This document shows, in pieces, positions 7,830 to 20,179 of a stretch of 64,000 nt of DNA (its first letter is position 1; each line of letters opens with the position of its first letter). The DNA is from Erwinia piriflorinigrans CFBP 5888. Lineage in GTDB: Bacteria > Pseudomonadota > Gammaproteobacteria > Enterobacterales > Enterobacteriaceae. Made by a program: the position numbers and the translations under genes. The notes below the pieces were generated by a model. That model made no database searches, was not told the origin of the DNA, and was given only the letters and a program-made list of their open reading frames with translations. The stretch lies in assembly GCF_001050515.1 (NCBI RefSeq), contig NZ_CAHS01000022.1:62001-126000 (forward strand). The letters run 5' to 3'.

Positions 7830-10376
7830 GTGAAGTTCGTAAAGTATTTATTGATCCTTGCAGTGTGTTGCATCTTGCTGGGAGCCGCCTCGATCTATGG
7901 TCTGTACAAATATATAGAGCCGCAGCTCCCTGATGTCGCTACGCTGAAAGATGTGCGTTTGCAAACGCCGATGCAGGTCTACAGTGCCGATAATGAGCTT
8001 ATCGCACAGTACGGTGAGAAACGCCGTATCCCCCTGACGCTGCAAGATATCTCGCCCCTGATGGTGAAAGCGTTTATCGCCACGGAAGATAGCCGTTTCT
8101 ACGAGCACCACGGCGTCGATCCGATCGGTATTTTCCGTGCCGCCAGCATTGCACTGACATCCGGACATGCCTCACAGGGTGCCAGTACCATTACCCAACA
8201 GCTGGCACGTAACTTTTTCCTGAGTCCTGAACGCACGCTGATGCGTAAGATTAAGGAGGCTTTTCTCGCCATCCGTATTGAGCAGACGATGAGCAAGGAT
8301 GAGATCCTTGAACTGTATCTGAACAAGATCTACCTCGGCTACCGCGCTTACGGCGTGGGGGCAGCGGCCCAGGTTTACTTCGGCAAGAATGTTGACCAGC
8401 TGTCGCTCAGCGAAATCGCGATGATCGCAGGCCTACCAAAAGCGCCTTCGACCTTCAACCCCCTCTATTCGCATGACCGTGCGGTAGCGCGCCGTAACAC
8501 GGTGCTGGCACGTATGCTTGACCAGCAATACATCACCCAGGAGCAGTACAATGAAGCCCGCATGACGCCGCTGGTCGCCAACTATCATGCGCCTGAAATT
8601 GCCTTCTCAGCGCCCTGGCTGACCGAGATGGTGCGCCAGGAGATGATCAAGCGCTATGGTGAAAATGCCTATACCGATGGCTACAAGGTTTACACCACCA
8701 TCTCGCGCAAGCTACAACTGGCGGCACAGGCGGCGGTGCAGGACAATGTGATTGCCTATGATATGCGTCACGGCTATCGCGGGCCGGCCAGCCTGCTGTG
8801 GAAACCCGGCGAGCGGGCCTGGAATGATGCGGAGATCGCGAAGAAGCTGAAAACGCTGCCGGTTTACGGCCCGCTGTTCCCGGCGGTGATCACCGCCAGC
8901 GGTAACGATGAAGCCAGCGCGATGATGCGCAACGGCAGCAACGTGGCGTTAAATCTTGCCAGCGTGCGCTGGGCACGTCCGTACAAGTCGGATACTTTGC
9001 AGGGCGCTACGCCGCGTTCTGTCAGTCAGGTATTGCAGCCGGGCCAGCAGATTTGGCTGCGCCAGGTCGACAATGGCTGGCAGCTGGCACAGGTGCCAGA
9101 CGTCAACTCCTCGCTGGTCTCGCTCGATCCGCATAACGGATCGGTTCGCGCACTGGTGGGCGGCTTTGACTTCAACCTGAGCAAATTTAACCGTGCAACC
9201 CAGTCGTTGCGCCAGGTCGGCTCGAATATCAAGCCGTTCCTGTATACCGCCGCGATGGATCGTGGCCTGACGCTCGCCTCAATTCTCAACGATGTGCCGA
9301 TTTCGCGGTGGGATGCCGGAGCCGGTGCAGACTGGCGGCCAAAAAACTCTCCGAACACCTATTCAGGCCCTATTCGCCTGCGTCAGGGCTTGGGTGAGTC
9401 GAAAAACGTCGTGATGGTGCGCGCAATGCGGGCGATGGGCGTTGACTACGCCGCCGAATATTTGCAGCGCTTTGGCTTCCCCGCACAGAATATTGTGCAT
9501 ACTGAATCACTGGCGCTGGGATCGGCTTCCTTTACGCCGTTACAGATGGTGCGCGGCTACTCGGTGATGGCAAACGGCGGTTTCCTGGTCGACCCTTGGT
9601 TTATATCCCGCATCGAAGATGAGATGGGCAATAAGCTGTTTGAGGCCCAGCCGAAAGTGGCCTGCCCGGAGTGCAATTTGCCGGTGATCTACGGAGATAC
9701 CCAAAAGGCGGTGGCGTTAAGTGAAGACAGCGTTGAAAACGTGGCGGTCTCACAAGAAGGCAACAACGTTGCCACACCACAGCCCCAGCTGGAGCAAGTT
9801 CCGCAGCAGCAGAACGGCGAGCAACAGTATGCGCCACACGTGATCAATACACCGCTGTCGTTCCTGATCAAAAGCGCGTTGAATTCGAATATCTTTGGTG
9901 AACCTGGCTGGATGGGAACCGGCTGGCGTGCCGGGCGTGACCTGAAGCGGAATGACATCGGAGGTAAAACCGGTACCACCAATAGCTCGAAAGATGCCTG
10001 GTTCTCCGGTTACGGGCCGGGAGTGGTGACGTCAGTGTGGATCGGCTTTGACGACCATCGCCGTGACCTGGGGCGTACTACGGCATCTGGTGCAATCAAA
10101 GATCAGATTTCTGGCTACGAAGGAGGAGCGAAAAGCGCTCAGCCTGCCTGGGATGATTATATGAAGTCCGCATTGGACGGCGTACCACCTCAGCCGCTCA
10201 CGCCGCCAGAAGGCGTGGTAACGGTCAAAATCGATCGTAACACTGGCAAACTGGCTAACGGCGGCGGCAACACGCGCGACGAGTACTTTATCAACGGCAC
10301 CCAGCCGACCGAGTATTCCGTGCATGATGTCGGCACCACGCTGATAGACAATGGCGAAAGCCACGAACTGTTTTAA
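7830..10376 (+). CDS. mrcA: Penicillin-binding protein 1A
   Basis: An 848-residue bifunctional class A PBP (E. coli: 850). It has a short cytoplasmic tail, a membrane anchor at about residues 5-27, a glycosyltransferase domain with ATEDSRFYEHHGVDP (catalytic Glu) and GASTITQQLARN, an OB-like insert, and a transpeptidase domain with nucleophile SxxK in GSNIKPF, the SxN motif and KTGTTN. It polymerises and cross-links peptidoglycan at the cytoplasmic membrane. The C-terminal region carries a Gln/Pro-rich insert (about residues 640-670). It diverges from the hof operon and converges with nudE. Confidence 0.98.
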   Translation: MKFVKYLLILAVCCILLGAASIYGLYKYIEPQLPDVATLKDVRLQTPMQVYSADNELIAQYGEKRRIPLTLQDISPLMVKAFIATEDSRFYEHHGVDPIGIFRAASIALTSGHASQGASTITQQLARNFFLSPERTLMRKIKEAFLAIRIEQTMSKDEILELYLNKIYLGYRAYGVGAAAQVYFGKNVDQLSLSEIAMIAGLPKAPSTFNPLYSHDRAVARRNTVLARMLDQQYITQEQYNEARMTPLVANYHAPEIAFSAPWLTEMVRQEMIKRYGENAYTDGYKVYTTISRKLQLAAQAAVQDNVIAYDMRHGYRGPASLLWKPGERAWNDAEIAKKLKTLPVYGPLFPAVITASGNDEASAMMRNGSNVALNLASVRWARPYKSDTLQGATPRSVSQVLQPGQQIWLRQVDNGWQLAQVPDVNSSLVSLDPHNGSVRALVGGFDFNLSKFNRATQSLRQVGSNIKPFLYTAAMDRGLTLASILNDVPISRWDAGAGADWRPKNSPNTYSGPIRLRQGLGESKNVVMVRAMRAMGVDYAAEYLQRFGFPAQNIVHTESLALGSASFTPLQMVRGYSVMANGGFLVDPWFISRIEDEMGNKLFEAQPKVACPECNLPVIYGDTQKAVALSEDSVENVAVSQEGNNVATPQPQLEQVPQQQNGEQQYAPHVINTPLSFLIKSALNSNIFGEPGWMGTGWRAGRDLKRNDIGGKTGTTNSSKDAWFSGYGPGVVTSVWIGFDDHRRDLGRTTASGAIKDQISGYEGGAKSAQPAWDDYMKSALDGVPPQPLTPPEGVVTVKIDRNTGKLANGGGNTRDEYFINGTQPTEYSVHDVGTTLIDNGESHELF

Positions 10377-10386
10377 TCACGTAAAA

Positions 10387-10422
10387 ATAGACGGCCCCGG
10401 CGATCGCGCAGGGGCCGTCTAT
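10387..10422. terminator. Bidirectional terminator between mrcA and nudE
   Basis: Two perfect 12-base arms (10387-10398 and 10411-10422) with a 12-base loop form a strong GC-rich hairpin. On the minus strand it is followed by a run of five T, which suits nudE; on the plus strand the tail is less U-rich, but the stem can still end mrcA transcripts. Confidence 0.85.
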
Positions 10423-10477
10423 CATTCTGAAGCTAACAGGTAACAGCAGATCGCCATCGTCTTATCTGGCAGATGGC

Positions 10478-11047
10478 TCAGTAGCTCAAACGCCCCTGTC
10501 TGACCAGCCATTCACGCACCAGAAACAGAGCGCTGACGTTACGCGCCTCGCGAAAATCGGGTTCTTCCAGCAGCGCCAGCAGATTATTCAGTGGCCAACG
10601 TAGCTGCGGCAGTGGCTCCGGCTCATCTCCTTCCAGCTGCTCCGGGTACAAATCTTCCGCCACCACAATATTCATTTGGCTGGAGAAATAAGAGGGTACC
10701 GTGGTAAGTTTACCCAGCGTTTGCAGCTGATGTGCGCCAAAACCGACCTCCTCTTTCAACTCGCGATTTGCCGCAACAAACGGTGTCTCGCCAGGATCGA
10801 TCAGGCCTTTTGGAAAGCCCAGCTCGTAACTTTCCAGCCCGACGGCATACTCCTGAATCAGGATCAGGTGGTTGTCTATAATCGGGACAATCATCACTGC
10901 CTCACGACCTGAAGGGCGCATGCGCTCATAGACGCGACGCGCACCGTTACTGAATTCCAGGTCGACCGCTTCGACGGTAAACAGTTTTGATCGCGCCACG
11001 GTCTCCACGTTGAGGATGTCAGGTTTCTTTAGTTGTCTGGTCATCAT
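10478..11047 (-). CDS. nudE: ADP compounds hydrolase NudE (Nudix)
   Basis: A Nudix hydrolase of 189 residues when started at MMTRQLKKPDIL, which aligns with the 186-residue E. coli protein and has AGCTGGGG just upstream. A longer open frame to 11080 adds 11 residues that do not resemble the family. The Nudix box lies in GLIDPGETPFVAANRELKEEVGFG, with REL..EE as metal-binding residues. NudE hydrolyses ADP-ribose, Ap3A and NADH. It converges with mrcA and diverges from igaA. Confidence 0.94.
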   Translation of the reverse strand: MMTRQLKKPDILNVETVARSKLFTVEAVDLEFSNGARRVYERMRPSGREAVMIVPIIDNHLILIQEYAVGLESYELGFPKGLIDPGETPFVAANRELKEEVGFGAHQLQTLGKLTTVPSYFSSQMNIVVAEDLYPEQLEGDEPEPLPQLRWPLNNLLALLEEPDFREARNVSALFLVREWLVRQGRLSY

Positions 11048-11585
11048 AGCCCCAGCTGAAAGCCGAAAAGTGAATGTCATTCCCCATCATCACCGGGGAT
11101 AACCGTATCAGGTCGCGTCACGCAACGGTCGCAAAAGCAAAGTGTCGATTTTGAAGCGAACTGCGGGCTATTATGCACTTTCGTCAAACCTGAAAAATAG
11201 AGGAAACCGCATTTCCGGGCGAACCCCGCAGCACGGCAAACACCGCGTCTGTTTCCATTTTGCGATAGCCTGCACACAAATCCCATCATCGCACAAATCA
11301 TTTGGGTCATTTATAACAAATCGTTGTTAACATGAAGGAAAAATTTTGAAAAATGTCAACAAGCCGGTTTATAAATAGGAATAGGACGATATTTTGCAAT
11401 ATAAATGTTTGATAGCCTATACTCCGGCCATGTTATTGAACTATCCTAATTTTATGATTTCTAGTGCTATTTTCAATACACAGTTGATTACCAACGCTAT
11501 TGAAGCTCGCCACGTCTGGTTTAAATATGACCATAGTCTTATGCGAGAACTATGACAGGAGCATCGTGGCAGGAATGAGGGAAGC
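11048..11585. other. Long divergent intergenic region nudE-igaA
   Basis: These 538 bases carry no convincing gene; short open frames here lack ribosome-binding sites and family resemblance. The right part is A+T-rich and contains a good promoter for igaA at 11394-11423. The left part presumably carries the nudE promoter. Confidence 0.5.
11394..11423 (+). promoter_or_regulatory. Probable sigma-70 promoter of igaA
   Basis: TTGCAA (11394-11399) and TATACT (11418-11423) are separated by 18 bases. Transcription would start near 11430, giving an igaA leader of about 155 bases. The assignment is from hexamer match and position only. Confidence 0.5.
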
Positions 11586-13724
11586 ATGAGCACAATAGTC
11601 ATCATATTGGCTGTAATGCTGGCCTGTCTGATAACGGCAGGTTGTTTCTTTTGGTACGCTATGCGGCATCGTCCGCCATTGGCGAAACCACTGCCATTTA
11701 TCACCCCCCCCCACCGTAAACTGAGCGCGGAAGAGCGCACGGCGATTGAGCACTACGTCAAACAACAGGCGATTCACAGCCACGCCATGCCACTTAGTGG
11801 TGCCAGCAGAGCGATTGCGCCGCTGGTACTCACCGCTCAAAGCAAGAATGTTTATCCTGTCACCCGCGCCATTACCCGTTATGGGCTCTCCACGGATGAG
11901 CCTTACAAATGGCGCTATTACCTTGATACGGTGGAAGTCCATCTCCCTCCTCTTTGGGAGCAGTACATTGCGGAAGAAAATTACGTTGAGCTGATCAAAA
12001 CGCAAACCATTCCCTTGGTGATTTCTTTGAACGGGCACTCGCTCACTCAATATCGAATGGAATCTCCAGCTCTGGCATCCTTGTCGCCGGCTCCCAGTCA
12101 GAATGCCTCTATCCGCAAGGAAGAAGGGGACAATGTTGAACTGCTCAGCATACGCAAAGAGACCGTTGAAGAGTATGCGCTCAGTCGCCCAGACGGTACT
12201 CGCGAAGCGTTTATCATTGGCATCGGGCTATTAGTGCTGTTTATCAGCCTGATTGCTCCGCTGGTTGCTATGCCCTGGCTGACGCTGGTAGGTCTGACGA
12301 CTATCGGGGTCAGTAGCTGGCTGCTCTACCTGCACCCGAAAGAAAATCATTTTCGAGAAATACACTGCTTGCGGGGTGCGCCAAAGCGCTGGGGATTGTT
12401 TGGTGAATCAAATCAAAGCCAGGTCAGTAATATTTCGCTCGGTATTCTCGACCTGCATTACCCGCCCCACTGGCAGAATTACATCGATCGCGATCTTGGT
12501 AAAACCACCGAAATCGATATTGATCTTAACCATCAGGTGGTGCGCCAGGGGCGATTCCTGTCGCTGCATGACGAGGTGCGTAATTTCCCCATCCAGCGCT
12601 GGCGCAAAAATGTGGTGCTGGCCGCCGCCTCACTGCTGGTACTGGTGCTGCTGATGAGCTGGATCCCGCTCTGCATGCCGCTTAAATTGAGCCTGGCCTG
12701 GGTCAAAGGTGCTAAAAGTCTGGAAGTGACACAGGTTAGTCAATTATCCAACGCCTCGCCGCAGGTGGGCGACAGCCTGACCGTGACCGGCACCGGTATG
12801 TGTTCCATTCCGGTTAACTACCAAAACAACCGTAGTTACGCCTTTATGCCATTTGATTGCTCGGCCCTCTACTGGAACGAAGCCGAACCGCTGCCACTGC
12901 CGCAATCGGATGTTATTGATAAGGCCAGCGCATTGCTGGATACCACCAGACTACAGCTACATCCCTTGAACAATACCGATCCGAAACTGAACCCATATCT
13001 GGCAACCGCTATCCAGAAATCGGGCATGACCCTACTGGATGATTTCTCCGATATCGTGCTACGCACCCAGCACTTATGCAGCCAGGATCAGGATTGCATA
13101 CGGCTAAAGAATGCGCTGGTGAACCTCAGCAATGCGAAAGACTGGCAAACTCTGGTGCGTAACGCGAATTCCGGCGAGCTCAATGGCATGAACGTATTAC
13201 TGCGTCCGGTCAGCTCGGAGGCGCTGGAAAATCTGGTCAATACGGCGACCTCATCCTTCTTCTATCGTGAAACACGCCGGGCAGCGGAGGCGCTTAACAG
13301 CCCACCTCCAGGCGGTTTCCTGATTATCAACGACGAAGGTCGGCCTTTGGTGAAGTACTCGCCTCCGGCAACGTCACTGTTCGATCTGGACGCGCCGGAG
13401 CAATGGCCTGAACTGCGGCGGCTGGCAGGCATGTTGCTGCAAACGCCGTTTAGTGCCAGTGGCATAATTACCAGCATCAGCACCGATGCCAACGGCACTC
13501 GCCATATAGCCCTGCACGGCGCGCCGGGTAAGATGACGTTATGGCGCTACCTGGGCAGCAGCCTGCTGCTGCTGGCGCTCTGTCTGACCCTGGCGGTGAA
13601 TAGCTGGCTGGCGCTGCGCCGTATTCACCGCAATCGCATACGCCTGATGGAAATCCACCAGTACTACGAAAAATGTCTCAACCAGACCTTAGGCGATATC
13701 AAGCCCGTACGACCACGGTTCTGA
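11586..13724 (+). CDS. igaA: IgaA/YrfF inner-membrane repressor of the Rcs phosphorelay
   Basis: A 712-residue polytopic membrane protein of the IgaA (UmoB/MucM/YrfF) family. Membrane segments are at about residues 3-23, 207-245 (two, with a short turn), 340-360 and 655-675, with a large periplasmic region between the last two holding several cysteines (CSIP, DCS, LCSQDQDC). IgaA restrains Rcs phosphorelay signalling by contacting RcsD. In enterobacteria it is usually essential while rcs is intact. The ATG is preceded by GAGGGAAGC. It starts a run with hslR and hslO, as in E. coli. Confidence 0.95.
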   Translation: MSTIVIILAVMLACLITAGCFFWYAMRHRPPLAKPLPFITPPHRKLSAEERTAIEHYVKQQAIHSHAMPLSGASRAIAPLVLTAQSKNVYPVTRAITRYGLSTDEPYKWRYYLDTVEVHLPPLWEQYIAEENYVELIKTQTIPLVISLNGHSLTQYRMESPALASLSPAPSQNASIRKEEGDNVELLSIRKETVEEYALSRPDGTREAFIIGIGLLVLFISLIAPLVAMPWLTLVGLTTIGVSSWLLYLHPKENHFREIHCLRGAPKRWGLFGESNQSQVSNISLGILDLHYPPHWQNYIDRDLGKTTEIDIDLNHQVVRQGRFLSLHDEVRNFPIQRWRKNVVLAAASLLVLVLLMSWIPLCMPLKLSLAWVKGAKSLEVTQVSQLSNASPQVGDSLTVTGTGMCSIPVNYQNNRSYAFMPFDCSALYWNEAEPLPLPQSDVIDKASALLDTTRLQLHPLNNTDPKLNPYLATAIQKSGMTLLDDFSDIVLRTQHLCSQDQDCIRLKNALVNLSNAKDWQTLVRNANSGELNGMNVLLRPVSSEALENLVNTATSSFFYRETRRAAEALNSPPPGGFLIINDEGRPLVKYSPPATSLFDLDAPEQWPELRRLAGMLLQTPFSASGIITSISTDANGTRHIALHGAPGKMTLWRYLGSSLLLLALCLTLAVNSWLALRRIHRNRIRLMEIHQYYEKCLNQTLGDIKPVRPRF

Positions 13725-13876
13725 GCCAGCCGTATCTGTGCTATTTTTAAAATGGGCAATCGTGCTCACCTACCCGAAATAACCTGAAGACCTGGCGCGT
13801 GAGTTATCCACCGCCGGGTGCCTTGATTTATCGCGCATCACCCATACATAGGGATATTCCCAAAGGAATCGATACG

Positions 13877-14278
13877 ATGAGAGATAAACCCAGCGCAGGG
13901 GTGCGGCTCGATAAATGGCTTTGGGCCGCACGCTTCTATAAAACTCGCGCCGCTGCGCGTCAAATGATTGAAGGCGGCAAGGTTCATTATAACGGCCAAC
14001 GCAGCAAACCCAGTAAGCTGGTCGAAGTTGATGCCCGCTTAACGCTGCGCCAGGGCAACGACGAACGTACCGTGGTGGTTGCAGCCATCAGCGATAAACG
14101 TGGCTCTGCGCCAGAAGCCCAGCTTTTATACAGCGAGACGGCAGAAAGTATTGAGAAGCGGGAAAAGGTGGCTCTGGCGCGAAAAATGAACGCGCTTAGC
14201 ATGCCCCATCCTGACCGACGCCCGGACAAAAAAGAGCGTCGTGACCTGATGAAGTTTAAACATTCTGGCGACGAATAA
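13877..14278 (+). CDS. hslR: Ribosome-associated heat-shock protein Hsp15
   Basis: A 133-residue S4-domain RNA-binding protein, the same length as E. coli HslR. The true start is taken at [16 protein letters not shown], preceded by AAAGGAA; the frame is open another 26 codons upstream to a GTG at 13799, but those codons do not resemble the family. The S4 motif is [20 protein letters not shown] followed by [15 protein letters not shown]. The basic C-terminal tail is typical. Hsp15 rescues 50S subunits that carry a stalled nascent chain. Confidence 0.96.
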   Translation: MRDKPSAGVRLDKWLWAARFYKTRAAARQMIEGGKVHYNGQRSKPSKLVEVDARLTLRQGNDERTVVVAAISDKRGSAPEAQLLYSETAESIEKREKVALARKMNALSMPHPDRRPDKKERRDLMKFKHSGDE

Positions 14279-14300
14279 CGCCATATCAGAGAGAAATTAT

Positions 14301-15179
14301 ATGTCCCAGCAAGACCAGATGCACCGTTACCTGTTTGAAAACCACGCCGTACGTGGCGAACTGGTCACCGTCTCCCAGACATGGAATGAGATCGTTCAGG
14401 GCCACGATTACCCACAGCCGGTGCAGCAGATCCTCGGTGAACTGCTGGTCGCCACCAGTCTGTTGACCGCCACCCTGAAATTTGATGGTGACATTACGGT
14501 GCAACTACAGGGGGATGGCCCTCTGAATATGGCGGTGATTAACGGCAACAATCGGCAGGAAATGCGCGGCGTGGCTCGGATGCAGGGTGAAATCGCCGAG
14601 GGCAGCAGCCTCAAAGAGATGGTCGGCAATGGCTATCTGGTGATCACGATTTCACCTGAAGTCGGTGAACGTTATCAGGGCGTGGTGGGTCTTGAAGGCG
14701 ATACGCTGGCGGCCTGTCTGGAAGATTACTTTATGCGTTCTGAACAGCTACCGACTCGCCTGTTTATCCGTTCCGGCGAAAGCGAAAAAGGATTAGGCGC
14801 GGGCGGTATCCTGCTACAGGTACTGCCTGCTCAGGACGCCAGCCTGGATGATTTTAATCATCTGGCGACGTTAACCGAAACAATTAAAACCGAAGAGCTG
14901 CTCGGCCTGCCAGCCCATGATGTTCTGTGGCGACTCTACCACCAGGAAGAAGTGACGCTGTTCGACCCGCAGGCGGTTAGCTTCAAATGTAGCTGTTCAC
15001 GTCAGCGCTGTGGTGACGTGCTGCGCACGCTGCCACCAGAAGAGGTGGATCAGATGTTGCAGGAAGATGGCCATATCGACATGCACTGCGACTACTGCGG
15101 CAATAATTATGTGTATGATGCGGTCGATATTGCCGCTCTGCGCAGTGATTCTGCGGCGAACGACCAGCAGGTCCATTAA
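14301..15179 (+). CDS. hslO: Redox-regulated chaperone Hsp33
   Basis: A 292-residue holdase identical in length to E. coli Hsp33. The C-terminal redox switch is intact, with zinc-binding cysteines in CSCSRQRC and CDYC. Oxidation releases zinc, forms disulfides and activates the chaperone during oxidative heat stress. It lies 22 bases after hslR and is probably co-transcribed. E. coli has yhgE after it; here pckA follows directly. Confidence 0.97.
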   Translation: MSQQDQMHRYLFENHAVRGELVTVSQTWNEIVQGHDYPQPVQQILGELLVATSLLTATLKFDGDITVQLQGDGPLNMAVINGNNRQEMRGVARMQGEIAEGSSLKEMVGNGYLVITISPEVGERYQGVVGLEGDTLAACLEDYFMRSEQLPTRLFIRSGESEKGLGAGGILLQVLPAQDASLDDFNHLATLTETIKTEELLGLPAHDVLWRLYHQEEVTLFDPQAVSFKCSCSRQRCGDVLRTLPPEEVDQMLQEDGHIDMHCDYCGNNYVYDAVDIAALRSDSAANDQQVH

Positions 15180-15558
15180 ACGTCAGGGCTGGATATCCTC
15201 CGGCCCGTTTATATCGATTTCCGCCCCCTGTTCCACTTGATTTTTAATACAAAAAAACGCCGCGATATACCGCCAGCACCGACCCTGTTTCCGACAGTAA
15301 AACCCCGTATTGCCACTCTTTATGACCGCCCCCCCCGGTACTTTAGTGACATAAGTGTCAATGTTCATCATGCCTTTCACTTAATCACGCGCAGGTTCTC
15401 ATTTCTTCCGTTTGCCTCTTTTTCTTCAAGCTGACACGTGTACACTGCGCGCCATCTTCACAACCCCCATATGTAAACAGTGGGTTAGCGCGGCAAAGAC
15501 CTGAAACGCCCCCTACCCTTTATGTGCAGTACAAAAAAACCGAGAAAGGAGCAGTAAC
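15180..15558. other. Intergenic region hslO-pckA (pckA control region)
   Basis: This 379-base gap contains no credible coding sequence. It is A+T-rich with several homopolymer runs and ends with AAAGGAGCAGTAAC before the pckA ATG. It presumably carries the pckA promoter. No clear CRP site was found by eye. E. coli yhgE, normally near here, is absent. Confidence 0.5.
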
Positions 15559-17178
15559 ATGCGTAATAACGGCCTGACCCCGCAGGAACTCGTCGCTTAT
15601 GGCATCACTGATACGGTTGAAGTCGTTCATAACCCTGATTATGACATGCTGTTTGAGGAAGAAACCCAGCCCGGTTTAAGCGGCTATGAGCGTGGTATTG
15701 TCACGGCGTCGGGCGCTGTCGCAGTGGATACCGGCATTTTTACCGGCCGCTCACCCAAAGATAAATACCTGGTTCGTGATGAAACGACCCGTGACACGCT
15801 GTGGTGGAGCGATCAGGGTAAAGGCAAGAATGACAACCAGCCGCTCACACAGGAGACCTGGCAGTCACTTAAATCACTGGTCACACGGCAGCTATCCGGC
15901 AAACGCCTGTTTGTCGTCGACACCTGGTGTGGCGCGAACCCCGACAGTCGTTTGAGCGTGCGCTTTATTACCGAAGTGGCCTGGCAGGCACATTTTGTGA
16001 AAAACATGTTTATCCGCCCGGACGATGAAAGTCTCGCCAGCTTCGAACCCGACTTCGTGGTGATGAACGGCGCAAAATGCACCAATCCTGACTGGCAATC
16101 GCAGGGGCTACATTCGGAAAACTTCGTCGCCTTTAACCTGACGGAGAAAATACAGCTGATTGGCGGCACCTGGTACGGTGGCGAGATGAAGAAAGGGCTG
16201 TTTGCCATCATGAATTATCTGCTACCACTGAAGGGCATCGCTTCTATGCACTGCTCTGCCAACGTCGGTAGTGATGGCGATGTCGCGGTCTTCTTTGGTC
16301 TCTCCGGTACTGGAAAAACCACGCTATCCACCGACCCACAGCGCCAGCTGATCGGCGACGATGAGCACGGCTGGGATGATGACGGCGTATTCAACTTCGA
16401 AGGCGGCTGTTACGCCAAGACCATCAAGCTATCGCCACAGGCGGAGCCGGAGATCTATCAGGCCATCCGCCGCGATGCGTTGTTGGAGAACGTGGTGGTG
16501 CGCGACGATGGCTCCGTCGATTACGATGATGGCAGTAAGACCGAGAATACCCGCGTCTCCTATCCGATTGACCATATCGACAATATCGTCAAACCGGTTT
16601 CCAAAGCGGGTCATGCGAAAAAAGTGATCTTCCTGACCGCCGATGCTTTCGGCGTGCTGCCGCCGGTTTCTCGCCTGACCGCCGATCAAACTCAGTATCA
16701 CTTCCTGTCCGGCTTTACCGCCAAGCTGGCCGGCACCGAGCGCGGCGTGACCGAACCGACGCCAACCTTCTCCGCCTGCTTCGGCGCGGCATTCCTGACG
16801 CTGCATCCAACACAGTATGCTGAAGTGCTGGTGAAACGCATGCAGGCCGCAGGAGCCGAAGCCTGGCTGGTGAATACCGGCTGGAACGGCAGTGGAAAAC
16901 GTATGTCGCTGAAAGATACCCGGGCAATTATCAATGCCATTCTTAGCGGTGAGATCGCCCATGCGCAGACTTCAACGCTGCCGATCTTCAATCTGGAAAT
17001 GCCGGACTCATTGCCTGGCGTAGACAGCAAGCTGCTTGACCCGCGTAACAGCTACACCAGCGAAGCGGCATGGGATGATAAGGCGCGCTCACTGGCACAA
17101 CGTTTTATCACTAACTTCGATAAGTTTACCGACACGCCTGCCGGTGAGGCCCTGGTTCAGGCTGGGCCTAAGCTCTAA
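15559..17178 (+). CDS. pckA: Phosphoenolpyruvate carboxykinase (ATP)
   Basis: A 539-residue ATP-dependent PEP carboxykinase (E. coli: 540) that turns oxaloacetate into PEP in gluconeogenesis. The kinase-1a P-loop is [11 protein letters not shown] (about residues 247-257), with the kinase-2 metal-binding segment [21 protein letters not shown] strong AAAGGAG site lies before the ATG. It converges with envZ. Confidence 0.98.
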   Translation: MRNNGLTPQELVAYGITDTVEVVHNPDYDMLFEEETQPGLSGYERGIVTASGAVAVDTGIFTGRSPKDKYLVRDETTRDTLWWSDQGKGKNDNQPLTQETWQSLKSLVTRQLSGKRLFVVDTWCGANPDSRLSVRFITEVAWQAHFVKNMFIRPDDESLASFEPDFVVMNGAKCTNPDWQSQGLHSENFVAFNLTEKIQLIGGTWYGGEMKKGLFAIMNYLLPLKGIASMHCSANVGSDGDVAVFFGLSGTGKTTLSTDPQRQLIGDDEHGWDDDGVFNFEGGCYAKTIKLSPQAEPEIYQAIRRDALLENVVVRDDGSVDYDDGSKTENTRVSYPIDHIDNIVKPVSKAGHAKKVIFLTADAFGVLPPVSRLTADQTQYHFLSGFTAKLAGTERGVTEPTPTFSACFGAAFLTLHPTQYAEVLVKRMQAAGAEAWLVNTGWNGSGKRMSLKDTRAIINAILSGEIAHAQTSTLPIFNLEMPDSLPGVDSKLLDPRNSYTSEAAWDDKARSLAQRFITNFDKFTDTPAGEALVQAGPKL

Positions 17179-17184
17179 GAAACT

Positions 17185-17207
17185 GGTCGGCCTGTGATGG
17201 GCCGACC
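17185..17207. terminator. Hairpin between pckA and envZ
   Basis: Arms GGTCGGCC (17185-17192) and GGCCGACC (17200-17207) pair perfectly around a 7-base loop, just after the pckA stop and before the envZ stop on the other strand. The flanking T-tract is weak on both sides, so terminator strength is uncertain. Confidence 0.6.
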
Positions 17208-17218
17208 CGCTTCTTATA

Positions 17219-19284
<2,066 letters not shown>

Positions 19285-19573
19285 TTCGCTACTCCCAACG
19301 GCGCTATTGCCTGAGTCTGTATTTTCAAAAAAGATGCCTGAATGTAACAGTCAATTATGGTTTATATTGTAGCTGAAATTGTTACAAAGCATATTAAACA
19401 GCAGCTTATCTTTCATCAGAGGGGCAAAAACCGTTTAAATGTACCCGCCCCGGCAACGGTATTTTCCATGACAAACAACCAGTAACGTGATGGCAAAATG
19501 GGCGACGGCGTATTTGCATCCCTGCACCCAACGCAACACAATAGCGGCAAAACCCGATAAAAGATGGCTGACG

Positions 19574-20053
19574 ATGAAAACCAAACTGATTACACGCGAA
19601 GGCTACAATTTGCTCAAGCAGGAACTGGATTTTCTCTGGCGTGAGGATCGCCCGGAGGTAACCAAAAAGGTGACCTGGGCGGCCAGCCTCGGTGACCGCA
19701 GTGAAAATGCCGACTACCAGTACAATAAAAAACGCCTGCGTGAGATCGATCGCCGGGTGCGCTATTTGACCAAATGTCTCGAGCAGCTGCGTATTGTCGA
19801 CTACTCACCGCAGCAGGATGGCAAAGTTTTCTTTGGTGCCTGGGTCGAGGTCGAAAATGAGGACGGCGACATCAAGCGTTTTCGCATCGTCGGTTACGAT
19901 GAGATTTTTGGCCGTAACGACTATATCTCTATCGACTCGCCGATGGCGCGCGCCCTGCTGAAAAAAGAGGTCGGCGATGCCGCCACCGTCTTTACCCCGG
20001 CAGGTGAAGTGCTGTGGTATGTTAACGACATCAGCTACGTAGCACAGCCCTGA
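19574..20053 (+). CDS. greB: Transcript cleavage factor GreB
   Basis: A 159-residue GreA/GreB-family protein. The start is MKTKLITREGYNLLKQELD, matching GreB; in-frame codons upstream to 19487 do not resemble the family. The N-terminal coiled coil carries the tip acidic residues in the ENADYQYNKKRLREIDRRV segment, and the C-terminal FKBP-like domain follows. GreB enters the secondary channel of RNA polymerase and stimulates cleavage of backtracked RNA. Confidence 0.97.
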   Translation: MKTKLITREGYNLLKQELDFLWREDRPEVTKKVTWAASLGDRSENADYQYNKKRLREIDRRVRYLTKCLEQLRIVDYSPQQDGKVFFGAWVEVENEDGDIKRFRIVGYDEIFGRNDYISIDSPMARALLKKEVGDAATVFTPAGEVLWYVNDISYVAQP

Positions 20054-20179
20054 TACCCAGACCAGCACGCCCCGCCGCCTGCCACTATCCGGTAATCTGA
20101 AAGTTAAACCGCGTCTGGCATTATGCGGCGGCAGTCCGTATAACTGGTGCCAATTTCTCAAGCCATAAAGTATCAAAAC

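Noticed and set aside
15237-15434. 65-residue open frames on both strands upstream of pckA
   Set aside because: Low-complexity translation without a start signal; the region is more likely the pckA control region.
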